Shown here one piece after another: positions 17,560-26,830 of a stretch of DNA of 64,000 nt (position 1 is the first letter of the stretch; each line of letters opens with the position of its first letter). This DNA is from Gracilibacillus caseinilyticus (GTDB lineage Bacteria > Bacillota > Bacilli > Bacillales > Amphibacillaceae). The position numbers and the translations under genes were made by a program. The notes beneath the pieces were generated by a model. That model was not told the DNA's origin, did no database searches, and was given only the letters and a program-made list of their open reading frames with translations. The stretch is from the NCBI RefSeq assembly GCF_022919115.1, contig NZ_CP095072.1, positions 1,736,001 to 1,800,000 of the forward strand, written 5' to 3'.

Positions 17560-19290
17560 ATGATGCAATACGTAAGGAAATGGAATACACTAAGAAATCA
17601 ACTGCTTGTCGTTTATCTTGTAGTGATGTGTATGGTGTTGTTTATTGTAAGTGCTATCACTTTTATTCAGGTGAAAGATTTACTGCAAAACAATGCAGAG
17701 GAACAAATACAGCGAACGGTTCTGGAATCGTCAGGTCGCTATGATTCTCTGTTTGAGCAGTTGAATATGGTAACTAAACAAGTGATCACAAATGAAAAAG
17801 TGCAAGATGTGTTACAACGAGAAGCAAATGGAGAGACTACATCATTTAACGGTAGACAATCTTTAATGAATACGACCAATTTGATTCAGGCAAATGCAGA
17901 TGGTATTTATGCGGTCGAAATTTACAATAGCAACAATCAACGTATCATCCCAATTGATTCGACGGTATTACCTGATCGTCTTAATCGCAGATGGATAATG
18001 AAAGCGGATGCGAAGGGCGGTCGATTAGTTTGGATGGGAGAAGATCCATTAGATCATAATTACTTTCTCGTCGGAAGACGGATTAATCTAATTGGAGACA
18101 ATTTTAATCCTGGTGGTTTTATTGTTGCTCGCATAAATCGGAATTATTTTCAGTTGAATCCTAATCAATCTGAGGATACAAACGAATACAGCATTTTAGT
18201 GGATGAGCAAAAGGAACTGATTGTTAGTAATTATCCTAATGAAGTATTGGGAGAAATTTTGAATACAGATGACGAGACCATTGAAATAGATGGGAAGGAA
18301 TACATGTTAGTCCAAGAAACATCCGAGGTCACGGGGTGGACGATGTATAATTTGTCACCTGTGAACCAATTAACAGCAGGTATATCAACTGTACAGGCAG
18401 GGATTGTAATTGCAGGACTGATTGGACTGGGCATATTTTTTATTTTCGCTTTCTTTCTGTCGACTTTTATTACAAGACCGATCACTAGATTAACGAAGAC
18501 GATGAGACAGGCGGGAGAGGGAATTCTGGCCCATAATCCTGTCATTCATTCTACCAATGAAATTAATGAACTCAATCAGACTTATAATCAATTAGCAGAG
18601 GAAACCAACTATTTAATTGAGATGGTATATGAAAAAGAAATTATCAAAAATCGCACAGAGCTGAAAGCAATCCAAGCGCAAATCCATCCTCACTTTTTGT
18701 TTAACACGTTAGATGCTCTTTATTGGTCGTTAGATGAAAAGGAAGAAGAAGAGCTAGCAAATGTTGTCTTGGCAATGTCAGAATTATTCCGTTATACCAT
18801 TGCGAAGGAAAAAGAAGATGAGTGGGTGACGATTGAAGAGGAGTTAGAGCACATTGACCGCTATATGCAAATTATGAGAATGCGATTTGGTGACCGTTTG
18901 TATTGGCGAAAGAATGTGAACGTCGATTGGCTGGATGTGCAAATCCCTAAGTTAATGATTCAACCGTTAGTAGAGAACGCAATCCTTCACGGGGCAGGAA
19001 ATGTGATAGGGTCTAGTGTCGTGACAGTTACTGTAGAAAAAGTGACCAATGCAAATAGGCTGCGAATTGCTGTAGCGGATGATGGTCCGGGTATGAGTGA
19101 GCAAAAACGTCAAGAGGTACAGAGCCGAATGGATGGAAGCATTGCTGGTGGCAGTAAGCGGCATGGTTTAGCTTTACAAAATGTACAGCAACGGTTACGT
19201 ATGTTCTTCGAGGAAGATGATACACGTAAGATTACCATCGAAAGTGAGGAAGGTAAAGGTACAAAGGTAAGCTTCGAAATTCCAATATAG
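17560..19290 (+). CDS. YesM-type sensor histidine kinase for xylo-oligosaccharides
   Basis: The 576-residue membrane kinase has TM1 at about 17-35, an extracellular sensor of about 240 residues (Cache-like), TM2 at about 280-305, and a HAMP linker (FITRPITRLTKTMRQ). The His_kinase motif QIHPHFLFNTLDALYW carries the phospho-acceptor His, and the ATPase domain has VENAILHG and DDGPGM. ATG 17560 is chosen since GGAG lies eight bases before it. It pairs with the following regulator. The order kinase, regulator, ABC importer resembles the xynDC-xynEFG xylo-oligosaccharide system of Geobacillus, and the GH52 gene downstream supports that substrate. Confidence 0.88.
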   Translation: MMQYVRKWNTLRNQLLVVYLVVMCMVLFIVSAITFIQVKDLLQNNAEEQIQRTVLESSGRYDSLFEQLNMVTKQVITNEKVQDVLQREANGETTSFNGRQSLMNTTNLIQANADGIYAVEIYNSNNQRIIPIDSTVLPDRLNRRWIMKADAKGGRLVWMGEDPLDHNYFLVGRRINLIGDNFNPGGFIVARINRNYFQLNPNQSEDTNEYSILVDEQKELIVSNYPNEVLGEILNTDDETIEIDGKEYMLVQETSEVTGWTMYNLSPVNQLTAGISTVQAGIVIAGLIGLGIFFIFAFFLSTFITRPITRLTKTMRQAGEGILAHNPVIHSTNEINELNQTYNQLAEETNYLIEMVYEKEIIKNRTELKAIQAQIHPHFLFNTLDALYWSLDEKEEEELANVVLAMSELFRYTIAKEKEDEWVTIEEELEHIDRYMQIMRMRFGDRLYWRKNVNVDWLDVQIPKLMIQPLVENAILHGAGNVIGSSVVTVTVEKVTNANRLRIAVADDGPGMSEQKRQEVQSRMDGSIAGGSKRHGLALQNVQQRLRMFFEEDDTRKITIESEEGKGTKVSFEIPI

Positions 19291-19305
19291 AAGGGGTCTG
19301 TTAGT

Positions 19306-20085
19306 ATGAATCAGAAAGTAATATTGGTTGTAGATGATGAGCCGAAGAGTCGTCAAGGAATTAAAAAAACCATTGAACGTACCTATATTGATCAATTTCA
19401 AGTCATCACAGCAAATGATGCAAAAGAGGCAATGGAACGTATTGATAATCAGAAAGTACATGTGTTGATTACGGATATTCGTATGCCTGAGGTGTCCGGA
19501 TTAGAGTTACTCAAGCAGCTGAAGAAAAAAGCCCAAGAGCCAGTCGTGATTGTGGTATCCGCATATTCAGAGTTTGATTATGCACATGAAGCACTGGAAC
19601 TAGGTGTTGTCAATTATTTATTAAAGCCAATTGCAAAAGAAAAACTGATGAATGCAATAGAAAAAGCGATAGATGTAGAAAAGCAACGCGAAGAAACGGA
19701 CATTTTTTCCAAAATGATCGACGGAAAGTTATTAGAGATGCAGCAAAAGAGTAAGTACAGTCCTGGAGTGGAACATGCACTTGATTATATTGAACAGCAC
19801 TTTGATAAGGAACTGACCTTGAAACAAGTAGCCAATGAAGTACATTTGAATGCCAGTTATTTAAGTGCTCTTTTTAAAGAAGAGCTCCAGATTACCTTTA
19901 GTGTATACGTGACAAGAAAACGAATGCAAGAAGCAAAGAAGTTATTGTTATCCACTAATCTCACCATTGCAGAAATAGCAGAAAAGACAGGCTATCATAC
20001 ATCCAAATACTTTATTAAGCTATTTAAACAATATGAGAATTTGACACCAAACAGTTTTCGTAAGCAAAATGTAAGCGATTCCTAA
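19306..20085 (+). CDS. Response regulator with AraC-type DNA-binding domain
   Basis: The 259-residue regulator has a receiver (about 1-120) with VVDDEP and the phospho-acceptor Asp57 in LITDIRMPEVSG, VVSAYSEFDYA and the Lys in LLKPIAKEKL. A C-terminal AraC domain (about 155-255) has VANEVHLNASYLSALFKEE and IAEKTGYHTSKYFIKLFKQ. It is about half the length of a typical YesN, lacking the long middle segment present in the second regulator at 34086-35615. It probably activates the importer genes just downstream. Confidence 0.88.
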   Translation: MNQKVILVVDDEPKSRQGIKKTIERTYIDQFQVITANDAKEAMERIDNQKVHVLITDIRMPEVSGLELLKQLKKKAQEPVVIVVSAYSEFDYAHEALELGVVNYLLKPIAKEKLMNAIEKAIDVEKQREETDIFSKMIDGKLLEMQQKSKYSPGVEHALDYIEQHFDKELTLKQVANEVHLNASYLSALFKEELQITFSVYVTRKRMQEAKKLLLSTNLTIAEIAEKTGYHTSKYFIKLFKQYENLTPNSFRKQNVSDS

Positions 20086-20188
20086 AATAAGTGGTATTTT
20101 ACCTAATGATTGTTACCTTACGGATAAATACCCTCGGTGATACACTTAAACAGATCTTAAAAAACATTCTAAATGGGGGTATTCAAAA

Positions 20189-21514
20189 ATGAAACATGTG
20201 TGGAAAAAGCTTTTGCTGCTTATTGCATTCGCTATTGTATTAGTACTTGCTGCATGTGGTGGTGATTCAGATGAAGCAAGCTCTGGTGAAAATGAAAGCG
20301 GTTCAGGTGGTGATGTTAAAACAATCGAATTTATGCACTTATGGCCAGAAGGAAGCTCCAAACAGCATTACGAAATTGTCGAAGGAATTATCGATGAGTA
20401 TGAGTCCAATCATTCAGATGTCAAAGTAGAAGTAGAAATATTAAGCAACGAACAATACAAAGAAAAATTGAAAGTGCTTTCTACTTCAAATGAGTTGCCG
20501 GATGTTGGAATGACTTGGGCAGCAGGCTTCCTGGAGCCTTATGTAAGTGGTAATATGTTTGCTTCGTTAGATGATTTATTAGAGGGACCATTAAAGGATA
20601 AATTTGTCCCTGGTACAGCAGAAGCATATGCTATCGATGATACTACTTACGGTTTACCACTAGAACTGAATATTACACCATTGTTTTACAATAAAGCTAT
20701 TTTTGAAGAAAATGGCGTAGAAGTTCCAGAAACATTTGAAGAATTTAAGCAAGTCGTACAAACGTTAGTAGATAACGGTGTGACGCCAATTGCATTAGGA
20801 AACAAAGATCGTTGGACTGGATCAATGTGGTATATGTACCTGGCAGATCGAATCGGTGGTCCGCAAAGTTTAAATAATGCAATCAACAGAACTGGCAGTT
20901 TCGAAGATCCAGCATTAGTTCAAGCTGCAGAAGAACTAAAGAGTTTAGTAGATATGGGCGCGTTTTTAAATGGTTATAACGGTTTAGGTAACGATGAAGC
21001 AAAAGGTTATTTCATTAATGAGCAGGCTGCGATGTATTTAATGGGTTCTTGGGACTTACCAGAATGGACAACAAATGAAGATAATCCACAGGAATTCAGA
21101 GATTCGATTGGCTATATGAAATTCCCTGTCGTTGAAGGTGGAGAAGGCGACAAAGACAGCTTTGTTGGTGGCCCTGGTGTCGGACTGTTTGTAGCAGAAA
21201 ATTCTGATGTGAAAGAAGAAGCGAAAGACTTTGTCAGTTTCTTTGTTGAAAAATGGGGTGAGCAATCTGTAGAAAAAGCGGGTGTAATCCCAGCAACGAA
21301 GGTAGATACAGAAGGTACTGATTTACCACAAATGTACGTGGATGTATTAAATGACTTAAATCAAGCTTCGAATATCACGTTGTATGCCGACGTACAAATG
21401 AGTGCAGCGGTAGCAGAGGTGCATTTGGATATGATTCAGGCATTATTTGGTGATGCTGTTTCTCCAGAAGAATTTGTGAAAGAACAAGAAAATGCACTAG
21501 CACAAGAAGAATAA
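20189..21514 (+). CDS. Sugar ABC transporter substrate-binding lipoprotein (probably xylo-oligosaccharides)
   Basis: The 441-residue lipoprotein has a signal peptide with lipobox LAAC (Cys23) and an acidic Gly/Ser linker. The extracellular solute-binding family 1 fold shows IEFMHLWPEGSSKQHYEIVE, YGLPLELNITPLFYNKAIFE and AAMYLMGSWDLPEW. It follows the two-component system and precedes two permeases and the GH52 xylosidase, so xylo-oligosaccharide binding is inferred from context. No ATPase gene is present; such systems use a shared MsmK/MsmX-type ATPase encoded elsewhere. Confidence 0.88.
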   Translation: MKHVWKKLLLLIAFAIVLVLAACGGDSDEASSGENESGSGGDVKTIEFMHLWPEGSSKQHYEIVEGIIDEYESNHSDVKVEVEILSNEQYKEKLKVLSTSNELPDVGMTWAAGFLEPYVSGNMFASLDDLLEGPLKDKFVPGTAEAYAIDDTTYGLPLELNITPLFYNKAIFEENGVEVPETFEEFKQVVQTLVDNGVTPIALGNKDRWTGSMWYMYLADRIGGPQSLNNAINRTGSFEDPALVQAAEELKSLVDMGAFLNGYNGLGNDEAKGYFINEQAAMYLMGSWDLPEWTTNEDNPQEFRDSIGYMKFPVVEGGEGDKDSFVGGPGVGLFVAENSDVKEEAKDFVSFFVEKWGEQSVEKAGVIPATKVDTEGTDLPQMYVDVLNDLNQASNITLYADVQMSAAVAEVHLDMIQALFGDAVSPEEFVKEQENALAQEE

Positions 21515-21524
21515 GATTAGCAAC

Positions 21525-21562
21525 AGAAAAGGATATATTTTATATGAAATATATCCTTTTCT
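21525..21562 (+). terminator. Hairpin between binding-protein and permease genes
   Basis: AGAAAAGGATATAT and ATATATCCTTTTCT form a 14-bp stem around TTTATATGAA, followed by AAATC, so there is no good T tract. Likely an attenuator or mRNA stabiliser that keeps the binding protein more abundant than the permeases. Confidence 0.7.
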
Positions 21563-21599
21563 AAATCATCTATATTTTTAACATAAAGGAGCAATAAAC

Positions 21600-22478
21600 A
21601 TGAACAAAGTCATGTCAAACAAGGCAGTCATTGCTTTATACGTGCTGCCGGCATTGATCTTAATTGTCGGTCTTATCTATGGACCAATGCTGTTAACGGG
21701 CTATTATGGCCTGATGGAATGGAACGGTATGGCTACCATGACGTTTGTTGGTATTGAAAACTATATCGACTTGATTCAAGATCCGAAGTTTTGGGAAAGT
21801 GCTAAACATTCTTTTCTGCTAGCATTTTTCTCTACGTTAAGTCTGGCCGGTTATTTAATTGTATCGCTTGTTTTAGCAGGTAAGATTAAAGGCTCGGATT
21901 TATTCAGAAAGATTTATTTGATCCCGATGCTTTTATCATCGGTTGCAATCGCGCAATTATGGATCAAAATCTATGATCCTAACAATGGTATGCTTAACAG
22001 CCTGCTTATGAGCATGGGAGTAGAGACACCGCCTTCTTGGCTTGCCGATACGAATTTAGTTTTATATGCAATTTTTGTAGCAATTCTTTGGCAATATGCT
22101 GGTTTCTACATCATTATCTATTATGCTGCATTAAAAGGAATCCCTGAATCTTTAGTGGAAGCTGCCAAAATTGATGGTGCCAATCCTATACAAATTGCTT
22201 ATAAAATTAAAGTACCACTTATTTCTGGTGTGATTAAAGTGACTGTTGTACTGGCTATCGTCGGTTCATTAAAATATTTTGATTTGATTTATGTAATGAC
22301 TGGCGGGGGGCCAAATGGTGCGAGTGAAGTAATCGCATCTTATATGTACAAGAAAGCTTTCGATACGTTCGATTTCGGATATGGAAGTGCGATTGCCTTT
22401 TTCTTATTGATTATTACGTTAATCGTGACCTGGTTAACACGTAAATTAACAGCAACAGAAGATGAAGTACAGTATTAA
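21600..22478 (+). CDS. Sugar ABC transporter permease (MalF/UgpA type)
   Basis: The 292-residue protein has six membrane spans. It carries the coupling loop ESLVEAAKIDGANPIQIAYK (EAA motif) that docks to the ATPase, and VMTGGGPNGASEVIASYMYK near the C-terminus, typical of the first permease of CUT1 importers. It starts after AAAGGAG. It works with the next permease and the upstream binding protein. Confidence 0.9.
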   Translation: MNKVMSNKAVIALYVLPALILIVGLIYGPMLLTGYYGLMEWNGMATMTFVGIENYIDLIQDPKFWESAKHSFLLAFFSTLSLAGYLIVSLVLAGKIKGSDLFRKIYLIPMLLSSVAIAQLWIKIYDPNNGMLNSLLMSMGVETPPSWLADTNLVLYAIFVAILWQYAGFYIIIYYAALKGIPESLVEAAKIDGANPIQIAYKIKVPLISGVIKVTVVLAIVGSLKYFDLIYVMTGGGPNGASEVIASYMYKKAFDTFDFGYGSAIAFFLLIITLIVTWLTRKLTATEDEVQY

Positions 22479-22496
22479 CGGAAGGAAGGAATTCAA

Positions 22497-23375
22497 ATGG
22501 GAGCAGAAATTGCACAGATAAAAAAAGAAGCTGCCGGAGAAACAAGCTTATGGACCAGAATTGGTATGACGCTGCTTTATATCGCATTAATCATTGTAGC
22601 GATTTTTCAGATATATCCATTGGTATGGTTGTTTCAGTTTTCATTAAAAAGTAATGCAGAAGTTTTTGGGATGTCACCATTCTCACTGCCTCAAGATCCA
22701 CGATGGGAAAACTATGTCCGTGTCTGGACGGATGGAAATATCAGTCTCTATTTTTTCAATAGCGTCTGGATTACGGTGGCGTCGGTGTTGTTGACAATTT
22801 TGTTAGCTAGTTTTGTTACCTTTGCGATAACGAGAATGTATTGGAAAGGAAGCAAGTTGGTATTAGGACTGTTTATGGTCGGTTTAATGGTGCCCATTCA
22901 TTCCGCGCTAATACCGTTATTTTCGTTTTTCTTGAAACTGAACTTAATTGATCATCCATTGTCATTGGTATTATCGTATACAGCATTTAATTTACCATTA
23001 ACAATTATGATTTTGTTAGGTTTTTATTATACATTACCGCGTGAGATTGAAGAAGCGGCAGTAGTGGACGGGTGCTCTGTTCATCGGATCTTTTTTCAGA
23101 TTACCTTACCAATGACAACACCAGTGCTGGCCACAACGGCAATTATTAATATGATTTATAACTGGAATGAATTTGTGTTTGTTAATACTTTTATCAGCTC
23201 GGATGAATTTAAGACATTAACAGTAGGTATTCAGAACTTTATCGGTCAATACTTAACGGATTGGGGCGCAATCGGGGCGACATTAATGATCAGTATCATC
23301 CCGATCTTAATAGCTTTCCTTGTCTTAAGTAACCGAATTGTCGAAGGTATTGCGGCAGGATCAATAAAAGGATAA
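22497..23375 (+). CDS. Sugar ABC transporter permease (MalG/UgpE type)
   Basis: The 292-residue second permease has six spans after a cytoplasmic N-terminus. The EAA loop is REIEEAAVVDGCSVHRIFFQ, and the protein ends NRIVEGIAAGSIKG, the common C-terminus of MalG-type subunits. It starts 19 bp after its partner and ends 13 bp before the GH52 gene, so all are one operon. Confidence 0.9.
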   Translation: MGAEIAQIKKEAAGETSLWTRIGMTLLYIALIIVAIFQIYPLVWLFQFSLKSNAEVFGMSPFSLPQDPRWENYVRVWTDGNISLYFFNSVWITVASVLLTILLASFVTFAITRMYWKGSKLVLGLFMVGLMVPIHSALIPLFSFFLKLNLIDHPLSLVLSYTAFNLPLTIMILLGFYYTLPREIEEAAVVDGCSVHRIFFQITLPMTTPVLATTAIINMIYNWNEFVFVNTFISSDEFKTLTVGIQNFIGQYLTDWGAIGATLMISIIPILIAFLVLSNRIVEGIAAGSIKG

Positions 23376-23388
23376 AGGAGTTATCAAT

Positions 23389-25500
23389 ATGCCAGAGAAT
23401 CAGTTTTTTAATGCTCATCATTCACCAATTGGTGCTTTTTCCAGCTTTACCTTAGGCTTTCCTGGGGCTGGGGGTGGATTTGATTTAGAATTAGGTCGTT
23501 CTCCTAAAAAAAGCGTATATATCGGAGTTGAAAAGAAACAGGAAGCTGGGAAGTATCAGGCTTTGCCATTTTTCGATACTGGGGAAGATGAAAGTAAACG
23601 TTACGATGTCGAAAATATCGAGCATAACCCAATTACAGAACAGCTTGTTGAACCTTTTGCAAAAGAATCAGTAAAGCGCCAGTTCGCTTTAGGAACGGAT
23701 CAGTGGACTGCAGGAGATTTAACGTTTACTATTTATTCACAAGCAGTGGGAGTACCTGATCCTGATCAAGCGAATGAAACGGAGATGAAACATACAATTG
23801 TCCCTTCCGTTATTGCGGAAATAACGATTGATAACCGAAATGGTGATCGCGATCGTCGAGCTTTTTTTGGCTATGAAGGCAGTGATGTGTACAGTGCAAT
23901 GCGTCGTCTTAATGATACGATGGATGGAATTCAGGGCGTTGGCCAGGGAAGATTAACGGCGATTACGACGAAGGATCCTGATGTGCAGGCTGCACTGCAA
24001 TTTAGTATTGAAAAGCTGCTGGTTACGGAACACGAAGAGAATTGGACATTCGGGCTAGGGCCGATCGGTGCACTGGTGATGGATGTTCCGGCGGGAGAAA
24101 AGAAAACGTATCAATTTGCTTTAAGCTTTTACCGAGGTGGAATGGTTACGACAGGACTCGATACAAGTTATTACTATACCAAGCATTTTGCAAATATTGA
24201 AGAAGTAGCGGCGTATACGTTAGATCATTTTGAGGAAATAAAGGAAAGAGCAATCAAGTCCAATCAGCTGGTGGAGGCTGACCATCTTTCAGAGGATCAG
24301 CGCTTTATGATGACGCATGCGATTCGCAGTTATTACGGCTCGACGCAAATGCTCGCGACGACAGATAATGATGTTTTTTGGAATGTGAATGAGGGCGAAT
24401 ACCGGATGATGAATACATTTGATTTAACGGTAGACCAGATGTTTTTTGAGTTGAAACAAAACCCTTGGACCGTAAAAAATGAGCTTCAATATTTCATTGA
24501 GCGCTTCAGCTACATCGATACCGTTCGTTTTCCAAGTGATGAAACCGAGTATCCTGGCGGTATCAGCTTTACCCATGATATGGGTGTAGCGAACGCCATT
24601 TCAAGACCACATTATTCGTCTTATGAAATGTATGGCTTGGATGACTGCTTTTCCCACATGACTCATGAACAGCTTGTTAATTTTATTTTAACTGCTTCGG
24701 TGTATGTGGAACAAACGGGCGATCAGGCGTGGCTTGCCGATAATATCGGTGTTTTAGAGCAGACGTTGCAAAGTATGGTAAATAGAGATCATCCTGAGCC
24801 AGCTAAACGAAATGGGGTAATGGGGCTTGATTCTTCCCGTGTAAAAGGTGGAGCAGAGATTACGACGTATGACAGTCTGGATGTTTCTTTAGGTCAGGCT
24901 CGCAACAATATTTATTTAGCAGGAAAAAACTGGGCTAGCTATCTTGCATTAGAAAAGATTTTTAAGGAGCAAGGGATGGAAGAGCTTGCCGCATTAGCAG
25001 GTGATCAGGCAGTTAGATGTGCGAATACAATTGTCGAAAATGTAACAGAGGACGGCTATGTCCCTGCCGTTATCGGAGAAGGAAACGATTCGAAAATTAT
25101 TCCGGCAATTGAAGGATTAGTCTATCCGTATTTTACAAATAATAAGGATGCGTTGGATCCAGAAGGTCGTTTTGGTACCTACATCAACGTGCTAAAACAG
25201 CATTTGCAAACTGTTTTAACAGAAGGTGTCTGTCTATTTGAGGATGGCGGCTGGAAAATCTCTTCAACAAGCAATAATTCCTGGTTAAGTAAGATTTATT
25301 TAAATCAATTTATTACCCGTGAGATTTTAGGATTTCCATGGGGCGATCAAGGAGCAAAAGCGGATCAAGCTCATGTAAAATGGCTAACACATCCAATCTT
25401 ATCGATCTGGAGCTGGAGCGATCAGATCCTCTCCGGCGAAATCATTGGTAGCAAATATTATCCACGTGGTGTTACAAGTATTATTTGGTTATATGAATGA
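23389..25500 (+). CDS. xynB: GH52 beta-xylosidase (cytoplasmic)
   Basis: The 703-residue enzyme matches the length and sequence I recall for Geobacillus stearothermophilus XynB2 (GH52) from end to end: FFNAHHSPIGAFSSFTLGF at the start and GSKYYPRGVTSIIWL at the end. The nucleophile Glu335 (in VNEGEYRMMNTFDL) and acid/base Asp495 (in ITTYDSLDVSLGQ) fall at exactly the numbers established for that enzyme. There is no signal peptide, so it cleaves imported xylo-oligosaccharides to xylose in the cytoplasm. It is the last gene of the importer operon. No xylA or xylB is in the window. Confidence 0.95.
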   Translation: MPENQFFNAHHSPIGAFSSFTLGFPGAGGGFDLELGRSPKKSVYIGVEKKQEAGKYQALPFFDTGEDESKRYDVENIEHNPITEQLVEPFAKESVKRQFALGTDQWTAGDLTFTIYSQAVGVPDPDQANETEMKHTIVPSVIAEITIDNRNGDRDRRAFFGYEGSDVYSAMRRLNDTMDGIQGVGQGRLTAITTKDPDVQAALQFSIEKLLVTEHEENWTFGLGPIGALVMDVPAGEKKTYQFALSFYRGGMVTTGLDTSYYYTKHFANIEEVAAYTLDHFEEIKERAIKSNQLVEADHLSEDQRFMMTHAIRSYYGSTQMLATTDNDVFWNVNEGEYRMMNTFDLTVDQMFFELKQNPWTVKNELQYFIERFSYIDTVRFPSDETEYPGGISFTHDMGVANAISRPHYSSYEMYGLDDCFSHMTHEQLVNFILTASVYVEQTGDQAWLADNIGVLEQTLQSMVNRDHPEPAKRNGVMGLDSSRVKGGAEITTYDSLDVSLGQARNNIYLAGKNWASYLALEKIFKEQGMEELAALAGDQAVRCANTIVENVTEDGYVPAVIGEGNDSKIIPAIEGLVYPYFTNNKDALDPEGRFGTYINVLKQHLQTVLTEGVCLFEDGGWKISSTSNNSWLSKIYLNQFITREILGFPWGDQGAKADQAHVKWLTHPILSIWSWSDQILSGEIIGSKYYPRGVTSIIWLYE

Positions 25501-25530
25501 GAAGACCGGCATTGATGCCGGTCTTTTTGC
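25501..25530 (+). terminator. Terminator of the xylo-oligosaccharide operon
   Basis: AGACCGGC and GCCGGTCT form a perfect stem around ATTGAT, followed by TTTTGC. Confidence 0.92.
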
Positions 25531-25584
25531 TTAACAAATCATAAGGTCATCATGTGAAAGAATACAAATCTTATACGATATGTG

Positions 25585-25737
25585 GAAGATTTGTATCCTA
25601 ATCGTGAAAAGGAGCCAAAAGAGAAAGCAGAATGCGAAGGTTTGTATTGAAAGTGGGGAAAGGAGTCAAAAGGGAAAGCAGAATCTGAAGATTTGTATCG
25701 AATAGCAGAGGAAAAGATCCCAAAAGCTAGACAACAC
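25585..25737. repeat. 51-bp imperfect tandem repeat, three units
   Basis: GAAGATTTGTATC recurs at 25585, 25636 (GAAGGTTTGTATT) and 25687, exactly 51 bp apart. The unit bodies also match (AAAGGAGYCAAAAGRGAAAGC). It lies in the 496-bp gap between GH52 and the YesL gene. The period is a multiple of three and the minus strand is open here, so a degenerate repetitive coding piece is possible, but there is no credible start site. I see nothing else in 25740-25900. Confidence 0.7.
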
Positions 25738-25902
25738 CTCAAAAAGTACAGTTAGCCAACGTTACTCCCCAAAAATATAGGGGTGGATTCACATTTATCT
25801 GTTACAATCGATAGTTCCCCGGATACACCAATGGATTAATCTTCATGATAAATCTTCGAAGAATAATAGACGTAAACAGCCAAACGCTTATTTATTTTTT
25901 TG

Positions 25903-25944
25903 CGTAAAAAAAAGCTAGTACCTCGTAATACAGGACTAGCTTTA
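25903..25944 (-). terminator. Terminator of the YesL-family gene
   Basis: On the minus strand, AAAGCTAGTC and GTACTAGCTT pair around a 14-base loop, followed by eight T. Confidence 0.85.
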
Positions 25945-25996
25945 TTGTCATTTTGAACTATTTCATATGCTAAGAATTCACGCCGGCCAATCAAGT

Positions 25997-26608
25997 CTAC
26001 AACTGCTCCTGTTTGGCTGCTACTTTCTTAAATGTATGGTAAGTCGTTCCCATAATGATATAAGCTGGTAAACTGGCGCCGAAGAAAAATAACGAACCTG
26101 GAATCAGCCACATCACATATAGCATACAGGCAGTACCAGCTAACATGGCAATATTATGTAATGGATGAATTAACATGATAAAAAAAGCATTTTTCCAAAC
26201 ATCGATAAATCGCACGTCATAATGGACAAATGTTGGTATAATATATATCAAAGTTAAAGAAACTGCTAACATAAACAAGTATAATGGTATCTTAATAATC
26301 CCTAACAATCCCTCCTGGTTGTATTGGATGAATTGGAAGTTAATAAAGAAGATAATAGCTAAAGCGTAAAAAATCAATCCGAACAAATTACTTTTCCAAA
26401 ACTCAGCTTTATACGTTTCCCAGAATTGTGCGAAGACTGGTTGATCCGTGTTTCCCATTATCCATTGACGAATCAAGGTGAACATGGCAACTGTCGCTGG
26501 GAATAACCCGAAGATCCCCAATCCCAGAATCGTAAAAGCGATCCACAGCAAATTCACATAAGCAAATCGGGTTATCCATTCGGTTGCAGCAAATAAAGAA
26601 TTTCGCAT
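25997..26608 (-). CDS. YesL-family membrane protein (DUF624)
   Basis: The 203-residue protein has about five membrane spans, starting AATEWITRFAYVNLLWIAFT and then GLFPATVAMFTLIRQW, both typical of YesL/DUF624 proteins. These often sit beside YesMN-type regulators and sugar importers, but their function is not established. Here it lies between two such systems. A cre-like site about 75 bp upstream suggests catabolite repression. The start follows TAGGAG. Confidence 0.8.
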   Translation of the reverse strand: MRNSLFAATEWITRFAYVNLLWIAFTILGLGIFGLFPATVAMFTLIRQWIMGNTDQPVFAQFWETYKAEFWKSNLFGLIFYALAIIFFINFQFIQYNQEGLLGIIKIPLYLFMLAVSLTLIYIIPTFVHYDVRFIDVWKNAFFIMLIHPLHNIAMLAGTACMLYVMWLIPGSLFFFGASLPAYIIMGTTYHTFKKVAAKQEQL

Positions 26609-26681
26609 TATTTTTTTCTCCTAAATGTAGTTAATGTATTATCCATTTTACCACAATCGAGACAGTAGAAAAACATTGACG

Positions 26682-26695
26682 CTCAAGCGCTTACA
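26682..26695 (-). promoter_or_regulatory. cre-like catabolite site upstream of the YesL gene
   Basis: On the minus strand TGTAAGCGCTTGAG matches the CcpA consensus TGWAANCGNTNWCA except at the last positions. It is 74 bp upstream of the start codon. Confidence 0.55.
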
Positions 26696-26752
26696 ATCGT
26701 AATATGAGTAAAACATGTATAAGCTTATGAATAAGGCGTAGGCGTATCTACT

Positions 26753-26801
26753 TAACGACCATAAATCGTTAAACTATATGAGAGAATTCTCCTCCATATA
26801 G
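26753..26801 (+). promoter_or_regulatory. Two adjacent inverted repeats before adenine deaminase
   Basis: TTAACG/CGTTAA (26753-26772) is followed at once by CTATATG/CATATAG (26774-26801) with an inner GAGAATTCTC palindrome. They lie 30 bp before the ade start and may be an operator or a leader hairpin. The sequence does not fit a purine riboswitch. Confidence 0.4.
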
Positions 26802-26830
26802 CATGTAAAACAAGGAGAGGAGCCCAAAAT

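Noticed and set aside
25539..25742. 67-residue minus-strand frame over the 51-bp repeats as a gene
   Set aside because: No ribosome site or promoter, and low-complexity content; kept only as a repeat observation.
26700..26830. Purine riboswitch before adenine deaminase
   Set aside because: The conserved purine aptamer blocks are not present; only simple inverted repeats are seen.
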